Shown here piece after piece: positions 54,001 to 62,890 of a stretch of 64,000 bases of DNA. Position numbers and translations under genes: made by a program. The notes under the pieces were generated by a model that saw only the letters and a list, made by a program, of their open reading frames with translations, was not told the DNA's origin and made no database searches. Source of the DNA: Arbacia lixula. Taxonomy: Eukaryota > Echinodermata > Echinoidea > Arbacioida > Arbaciidae. The DNA lies in assembly GCA_963669155.1 (NCBI GenBank), contig OZ022581.1:24373503-24437502 (forward strand), read 5' to 3'. The number at the start of each line of letters is the position of its first letter. Position 1 is the stretch's first letter.

Positions 54001-57000
54001 AATATTTTCCTGTCCAAGTGTTTAAATTCTGTCCTTTACTGAGCTTGCATTTTGTACCAGAGTGGAATTTCCCAAGCTATATCTGAATGGCAATTTCAAA
54101 TAGGCCTGTTCTCATGGTATTTGCATTTTTTAGATACATGACAACATTTGCTGTTTTCTCTATATGGGACATGCAACCAGGATACCACATATTTCATGAT
54201 GTATTCTTTACTCCTGTGAAGTTGGCTTTGGAAATTAAGAAGCCTCTGTCTCTTCCTGGTGTTGACTGATGGTTTAATTTGCCCTCTCTAATTAGGATCC
54301 ATCGCCAGTCAATCATTTTCGACAAGAAGGTAAACGAGCGGATGCTAGAGGCGATTGAAGCCATTAACTCCAAGAAGTAAGTTGAGATTTCATGCTCTGC
54401 ATTTTAACCTAGGGCAAGATAAAGTATGTTCTTAAATGTATGATCATGTCATATTCAGTTCATGTACTGTGCAATACGAATAAAAGTGCTTCATTTCAGA
54501 TATTGAATATCATTAATCATTGACATATATAATGAAGATTGAAAATAGCTTTTACTCATGTAGCATTTCAGAAGAAATCATGAATACATTTTTGGATAAA
54601 ATCCTGCAAATAAGGAACATTTAAATTCACTTTATTAAGTCACTAGGAATGCTCAATTGTTGTGTGAAAGCAAACCATTTAAAGGGATGGTTTTAACAGA
54701 TTTGGCAAGGTACTGAATGACTTTTTAATTTTTATGCCTCCGCCACGAAGTGGCCGGAGGCATTATGCTTTCGGGTGGTCCGCGTCCGTCCGTCCCAAAT
54801 CCGTTTAGGCAATATCTTGAGAACCATGCTCCAGATTTGCTTCAAACTTGGTACATGTGTGTATTGCATAAAACTAATTAAGTGTGTAAAATTTGGGTCA
54901 AATCTGATTGAGGTCAAATGTCAAAGGTCAATGAACTTTGTGAAAAATTGCTGAAAATTGACGTTTTTCACAATAAATCCAAGTCCAAGGATGCAGTTCT
55001 CATTAAACGTGGTACACTGATGGATCACTACTTGAGGATAGACTGGTGAAATTTTTGGTAAAATTCCTGAAATGTCAGAGGTCAAAGGTCAATGAACTTT
55101 GCCAAAATTGGTTAAAAACTGCCCCAAGCTTTATGTTTTTCAAAATGAATCCAAATCCAATATTGCATTTCCAACCAAACATGGTGCAAAGATGGATCAC
55201 TACTTGGGGCTACACTGGTGACATTTTTGGTGAAATTGCTGAAAGGTCTAAGGTCAATGAACGTTGCTAAGAATTACCTAAAAATTGCCCCCAAAGTGAT
55301 ATATTTCAAAATAAATCCAAATCCAATGGTGCATTATCAACCAAACATGGTGCAAAGATGGATCACTACTTGGGGGTAGACATAACATTTTTGGTGAAAT
55401 TTCTCAGAGGTCAGAGGTCAAATGTCAATGAAATTTGCCAAAATTGGCTATTTTTCACATTGAATCCAAATCTAATGATTCAATTCAAACAAAGCACGGT
55501 ACATAAATATATCCCTTCATGGAGGTAGACTGGTGAAAGTTTGGGTAAAATTCCTGAAAGGTTAGAGGTCAAAGGTTTATGAACTCTGCCAAAATTTGCT
55601 GAAAATTGCCCCAAAAATTAATAATTTTGACAATAAATCCCAATCCAAATATGCATTTCAAGAAAACATAGTACATAGATGGATCACAAGGATACAAGGA
55701 TGGATTTAGACAGACTGGTTAGATTGGAAGTCAAATAAGTGAGAGGTCAAAGATCAAATGAGCATTGCCAAACTACGCTAAACATGGAAAAACAGAATAT
55801 GATATTTTAATTTCACATAGGAATTCATTGGAACATTCCCAACTAAACAAACAGATTTTCTGAGAGTAATCTAAATCAAACTAGCAAAGAGGCGGAGAGA
55901 TATTCATTGACTGCGTGGCAGTTAAATTGCTCTAGGTGGGACCTGAAATATTTCAGGAGACACAGGTTCTGTAAATTCCTGGATCATATTTCCTAAAAAA
56001 AAAAAAAAAGCTTTTCTGCACTCGATCAGATACTCAGCAGCACGACTCCTACTAAATATGCTGTACATACAAAAGATAACAAGCTATGAATTCATTTCAT
56101 GTGCCTTATAGGGTGCAATTAAGCCACACCCCTTTGGTAACTGCAATTCTAATTTTTGACATCATGAGTGGACCAATTTTCACGAAGCAGGAAAATCTAA
56201 CTGAGAGCAATGATTTAAAACGTTGATCTTATTTCTTCCCACAGGCCTTGGTCTAGATCAGAAGACATTCATAGAGGAACCATGTTCTTTAGAGAGTCAA
56301 CCTATGAAAGAAAGGTAGGCAGATTTTGTTGATGTGTGTAGTTGTGATATATTCTAGGTGTTTAAAGAACCTTTGACACTTTTAAAAATAGTTTTTAAAG
56401 TTACATGTCTAATCAAGCTGAAATTGACACCTCATCAAGTCAAGGGATGTCAAATTTTTCACAAGTATGTTTTGTAACATTTCATTGATTACTTGTGAAT
56501 ATTTATTGAAATTTTCACTTTTGGACAAATTTGGATCTAAAAGTTTGTGTGCGTCAGATAATCAATTCAGAACACAACAATGGCCAGTGTGCATCTCCTA
56601 TGTCAACCCACAACTTCTTTTCTGCCAGAAGCATCGTGCATTATTAATGAAACTGTGATAGCAGTTGCTAGTGGATTGACAGGTGTAATACACAATGACC
56701 ATTGTTGTGTTGTGAATTTGTTATCTGATACACACAACATTTTTTATCCAAATTTGTCCAAAAGTGAAAATTTAATGAAATATTCACAGGATTATTCCAA
56801 GAAAAATAATACATGAACAGTCACAAAACCTGTTTGTAAAAAAAAAAATTACATCCCTTGATTTTATGATGTGTCAAAAGTTTGTATTTGTAACACCTAG
56901 TTACCACAGGAAGCTGATTGATCCAGGCATACTCAGAAATGGGTGAACATGGTTCCTAGAGACCGAGCCATTACAAGTTTTTTAGGTGGCTAATCATTTA

Positions 57001-60000
57001 AAGTTGGTGTTTGACAAAGGCATCATCCTCTGTATGATAAAGCTGTTCAATAGGTTTTAAATGTTTATACAAATGTTAATGACTTTGTAACTGCTTTAAC
57101 TCTACTGCTAAAACTGCTTAAATATCGTGAGTGATATTCTGAAAATAAACTTAAGAGTTAACTAAGTTTTTACTTTTGTCCTCCTCTATAATCCACTACT
57201 GTGATATACCTATATTGATGCAGTTTTTGACTTACCAGCAATTAGACAATACCAACCTCTTGACATAAGTTTCAAAATGCTACCCTCTGTGTTCAAAATA
57301 ATAACATCGAAAGTTCACTGATTGTAATTTATCAACATCTGAAGATATGGAGTATCTGAAGTTGGTCTATGGCACATAGGCATATTGGTAGTTATTAGTG
57401 TGTTTTTTTCCAGACAGATTAATGGAAATCTTGGAACAGTTTGATGGAAGAGCCCATTTTGCCGGGAAGCCATGAGTAGGCTCATAGCTCTGTAACCATG
57501 CATATGCGGAATTATTATATATCTACCTCATACAATGACCAATGAGCATGCACGCTGAACAATCTTACATCAAATGTGCGCCGTTGATTGATGAAAGTAG
57601 AGTAGAGTTCTGCTCACGCTCCTGGACAAGTCATGTTTAATGGTTGTAATTATCATCTACCTCATACAATGACCAATGATGCACACTGAACATGCAATCT
57701 TACATCAAATGTGCGCTGTTGATTGATGAAAGTAGAGTAGAATTCTGCTCATGCCCTGCACAAATCGTGTTCAATGGTTGTGGGCTTGAAATATATTTGG
57801 TGAACTACCAGTATGTACCATCTATAAGTCTTTAAATATTAAAGCCCATATCTTCAGATGTTGATACATTACAATCATGTTTAATGGTTGTGGGCTTTAA
57901 AATAATTTGGTTATTGTGCCTCATGATCATAGCATTGTTTTGAGGTGCCCTTGTGCCAATAGTTTGAACCATGTCCCTAAGAGCTGTGTATATTCAGGGT
58001 TCCCAGCCAATCAGGGTAATCAGGGAATTCAGGGGAAATTATTTTACATTTTTCTTTTCTAGTCAGGGAATTTGATGAATATGCCTCAAATCAGGGAAAA
58101 GTCACGAACTTTTCTAGACAGGGAATTTGATAAATATGCCTCAAATCAGGGAAAAGTCACGAACTTTTCTAGTCAGGGAATTTGATAACTCTGCCTCAAA
58201 TCAGGGAAAAGTCACGAAATTTTGATTGGCCAAATAATCCATAGTAGTCAGTCAGACTCTGTTATGTTGCATATCAAAACAACATCCATTGTTTTATACT
58301 GCAAATAGTTCACTCCAAAAACATATAAAACATGTGAAACTGGAAATGAGTTGATATAATTATCATTGAATTTTGAGACTTCACCATTGAAATGTCAGGG
58401 AAATATCAGGAAGTCTTGAAATGCTGGGAACCCTGATACATGTATTTGTTAACTATTTTCCCCCTTCCACTTCTATTCTCCCGTTGCAGTTCATGCTCCT
58501 CCATGATGCATCGTTCAAGTATTACTTGGTGTGTGTCTTCGTGGTCTTTACATGTTTTGCCATATCGCAGCTGCTCACGCAACCAAAGCGCCCCCTCCTG
58601 TTTGCTGTGTTCAGCACGTCCTGCCTACTCCTCCTTTTTCTCATATTAATAGCGATGGCAGAGTATATGACCGTAAGTTATTCATTATTGTGTTTTAAAT
58701 ATTATGGCTATGCTACCCTTGTATTTTTATTCCAACCGTTGACATTTGTATATGATATACAGTGGTTGCATTAAACGGAATATATAAACCTAAGTTGTTT
58801 TACCTCCATTTACCTCATTTTAAGAATCTTGTTTTCTGATTGGTTATTGTAGTGTCTTAATAAAACAAGACTTAATGACACATGAATGTTAGTGCCTTGA
58901 CATTAGGAGCAGAAGTCTGTAACTCCTCTCATTCCCCTCTTTTACTCCTTTCCTACCCATATAGTGCCACGCCAAGCTCTCTATGAAGTGGCTAGTGCGA
59001 TTGGTGCAGAACAGGTGGTGGCTGCGGAGATTAATGGCAGGGGTTGCCATGGTAACTCTCCTTGCCATCTCAGTCATCAACTTGGTATGAATTAACACAA
59101 CCTTTTCCATTCATCACAATTTTGGTCTGAAGTAAGCCTGAGTCATATCGATTTTTTCAGAAACCGGTGTTCGATGGCTTTGCGCCGATCGAACATCGAT
59201 GCATCGATATATGACGTCACCCAGCCACTGCCAAGAGCCAATTTATGAATGAAAATATAGTAAGCATACGCAGTGCAATCCTTCCATTTCCCCACATAGT
59301 ATTCCACCAAAACAAGCGTGCAATTCTCTATCACCTCGTACCAAAATCGACCTAGAATTTCACTTTCCTATATTTTATATGAATTATGATAGGTATTCTC
59401 GGAGAATCTATTTTCTCACCGATACTGCACATGTAAGCGAATTTCGATTACTTCTTGTTTTTCCGTCAAAATCTTACAAGTTAGCGTCAATATGGCATCG
59501 TATACATGTATGTAGGTTGGAATGTGTAGAGTCTATTGCAACGGGCAGAAAGTCAATCAGCTTCCGGGTTGCGATTTTTTTTTTCCGTAACCCTAATGCG
59601 TCGAAAAATCGCTTCCGGGTTTCGGACAACGTGATCGGATATCGTTATCACTATTTTGGCGACCACATGGTTATGACGTGATCTACGCGATGCACCAATC
59701 AGTGGTCTCCGAATCGCTGTACAGAGACGCTCTATTAGTCTGTACGTCGGCAACGTGTATGCAAATGAGCCTTACGCACTATTGCCACTGTATTTCCGGG
59801 TTTTCACAACACACGATGCTATCCGTTGTACAAAGTCTATGGACAATTGTTTGTTGTGGCGTTGCGCTGTAGTAGTGAACGAATCAAATCCAAGTAGTAT
59901 GTAGTAGCTGCTTGATCATCGAGCGACCTGTTCATTCTCTTGATGCGTTAACTGCAAAACTCACAAAAGAGAGTAGGAACCAAGTAAGCAAATTAAAATT

Positions 60001-62837
60001 GTGAAAATATGAAGATAAATTGTGTATAACAGGACTATCAAACAAAAGATTTTGTGTTTTCTAGTCAATTTGGTAATTTCGTCGATGCATCGAATTCATC
60101 AAAACGAAATCGGAGTTCGACTTTTTCGATCGAACACCGGCTTAATAATCGATTCGACTCAGGCCTAGTCTGAAGTAAAGCATATGCATATTTGTGACTT
60201 GTTGCACTGAAACCTGCTTTCACAGACTAAAAGCCTTAGCAATTTATAAGATCTTCAATCATTTAAGTACATTTTACAATTTTATGGTATTCTGGAAAAG
60301 CCATTTTTAGACAAATTTAGAAAATGGTTTATTTCACATTTTGATTTATTTCTCCCTCGATCAAGTACATATATCATCTGAGCAAGCCCAACAGATTATG
60401 AATCCATCCTGATAAATAAGAACATTTTAACTGTATATATTTGCAACATATTGCAAAAAGGAGTAAAACATGGGGAATTTATGTCAAATTTCTTCTATCC
60501 CTAGAAATGAATTTTGCCAAAATAACAGCTTCAGAATGCTCTTTACTGCCTGTTGTGTTTATGTGTGTGTGAACATGCTACTAACAAATAGTAGCTTGGA
60601 GGGAATACCAAGTAACCATAACCAACTTCTTGTTCTTAATTGCTTTCAGGTAGAATGCCAGATTGTTCCAAACTGTTTAGCCAATCAGACAGAGTCTTAC
60701 ATACTTGATAGCCTTCAGCCAATAGAAGTGAGCCTTATTAAGTCATTGACATCGATGAATGGATCATCTACAGACTTTTCACCAGAGAGGCCTGTGTGTG
60801 AGTTGCCAGTGGTGAGTCAAGAATGCATGCCAGTATTTCTTGTCTTATATATCATTTATTTCAGAGCTTAATTGTTTGTATGTCTAGGTTAAAATATCTT
60901 CAGTGCGCTACTGGTGAATACGCTTTAAGTCTGACATGCAAGTAAACAGGAGACAAGCAAAACATTTGTGAAAAACAGTCGTTTTCACATATTCACCAAG
61001 CGCATTGGCAGAATGACTTTCACATTTTATTGTGAGGAAATGTTGCTCTGTGAAGAAAACTTTGTTGTGAATTTGTGAATCAAATGTCCCAAAGTCCCTT
61101 CTGTAGATCATCTATCATTAAATGCTGTCATTACTTGATATGACTGTGACTATGAATCCAAATGGGCATACAATTACACACACAGTGGGGATGTTTCACC
61201 AAGCTGTTCGTAAGTTACGTACGACTTTACACATGACTGGTGATCCCTTCTTGTGCTAAATGTGATACCACACTTTGTTCATTGAGAATCTGATTTAGCA
61301 CAAGAAGGGATTGCCAGTCGTTCATAAAGTCATTCGTAACTTACGAACAGCTTGGTGAAACAGCCCCTGATCTTAAAAAGTATTTGAATTGTATCAAATG
61401 TATAATCTTGACTCTGTTTATCATACAATGATTACATATTAACCTGTTGCTGATAGTTAGATTTTTTGGCTTAATGAATCATTTCTTAGGATGTCAAACG
61501 TTGCCATAGAACTGCATCATCAAAAGGAAAGTGTCTGTATTACGCCCTATAAAGAATGTAAAGTTAATTCATAGCCTGTCGTCCATTGTCTGTACAGCAG
61601 ATTACTCTGGATTCGTGCTGCTCAGTATCTGAGTTGAGAAAAGCCAGCCCTCAAATATGGGGGCTCAGTTAAGGACAGGTTAATGGGAATGAATCACATT
61701 GTGCAGTACTATTTCTCTTTCTGACTTGTCACTTATAGATTTATCTGGGTGAATCATCCGTTTTTCAAACGGTCAAAACCTGGTTGAGACCAGTGAAAGA
61801 AAGTCAAATATGCCAGTGATTGAAAAAGTATATTATTATTATGGGTTTGTGATACTTGTTTCATTGGGGCACGATCTTATTAGAGCCATGTGAAAGGATG
61901 ATCCAACGAGTACTGTACATGATATATCATATTGTGCATGTGTATTGGTGGCTTGGTAAAGACTACTCAATCCATAATCAATAGAGTGACACTCCACTTT
62001 GACCATCGATCCCATTCTTGTTTGATTTCAGAATTGCAGGAAAAAATCATCTCAAAATTAAAAAATGAAAATGATTAAACAAAAAAAATCATAATGGCAG
62101 AAAGATTCTCCCATGATTGTGGTCCATAACTAAAACCTCTACCTTCTGCTTACCTGTAAACATTTTCAATTTCTGAAATAGCTTTCAATATGGATGATAC
62201 AATGTACCTTTTCTTATTCTCTTTATGTGTTTTTTTTTTTTTTTTGCCTTAGGTATACCCGTTGTGCAGCATGCTTGCACTGCAGACCTGCCTGCTGTTT
62301 CTCCAGATCGGCGTGAGTGTGAAGGCGTTCATTATGCTCTTAGGGCTGGCTGCTAACTTCCTGGTGCTGCACGGCACTCATCGGGCCATCTTTGACTGCG
62401 CTGATATGGACCTAGAAGGGTGAGAGAGCTAGGTCACGAGACCCAAACATTATCAGTCATGAAGCTGTTCTTGTGTGTGCAATCACTGTCTGTCTGAACT
62501 TCTCTATCTCTCTTCTCACTCTCTTTCTCTTCTCTCTCTTTGTCTCTCCTCTCTTTCTTCTCACTTTCTCCTCTCTCCTCTCTCTTCTTTCTTTTTCTCT
62601 CTCTCTCTCTTCTCTCTTCCCTCTCTCTCTTCTCTCACTCTCTCTCTCCTCTCTTCTCTCTTTCTCTCTCTCTCTCTCTCTCCTCTCTCTTTCTCTCTCC
62701 TCTCTCTCTTCTTTCTTTTTTTTTCTCTCTTCTCTCTTCCCTCTCTCTCTCTTCTCTCACTCTCTCTCTCTCCCCTCTTCTCTCTTTCTCTCTCTCTCTC
62801 TCTCTTACTCCTCTCTCTTTCTCTCTCTCTCTTACTC

Positions 62838-62890
<53 letters not shown>

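Noticed and set aside
59379-59753. Frames of 66-100 codons inside the hAT-like element as a transposase remnant
   Set aside because: No RNase H-like DDE, zinc-finger BED or hAT dimerisation motif could be seen.
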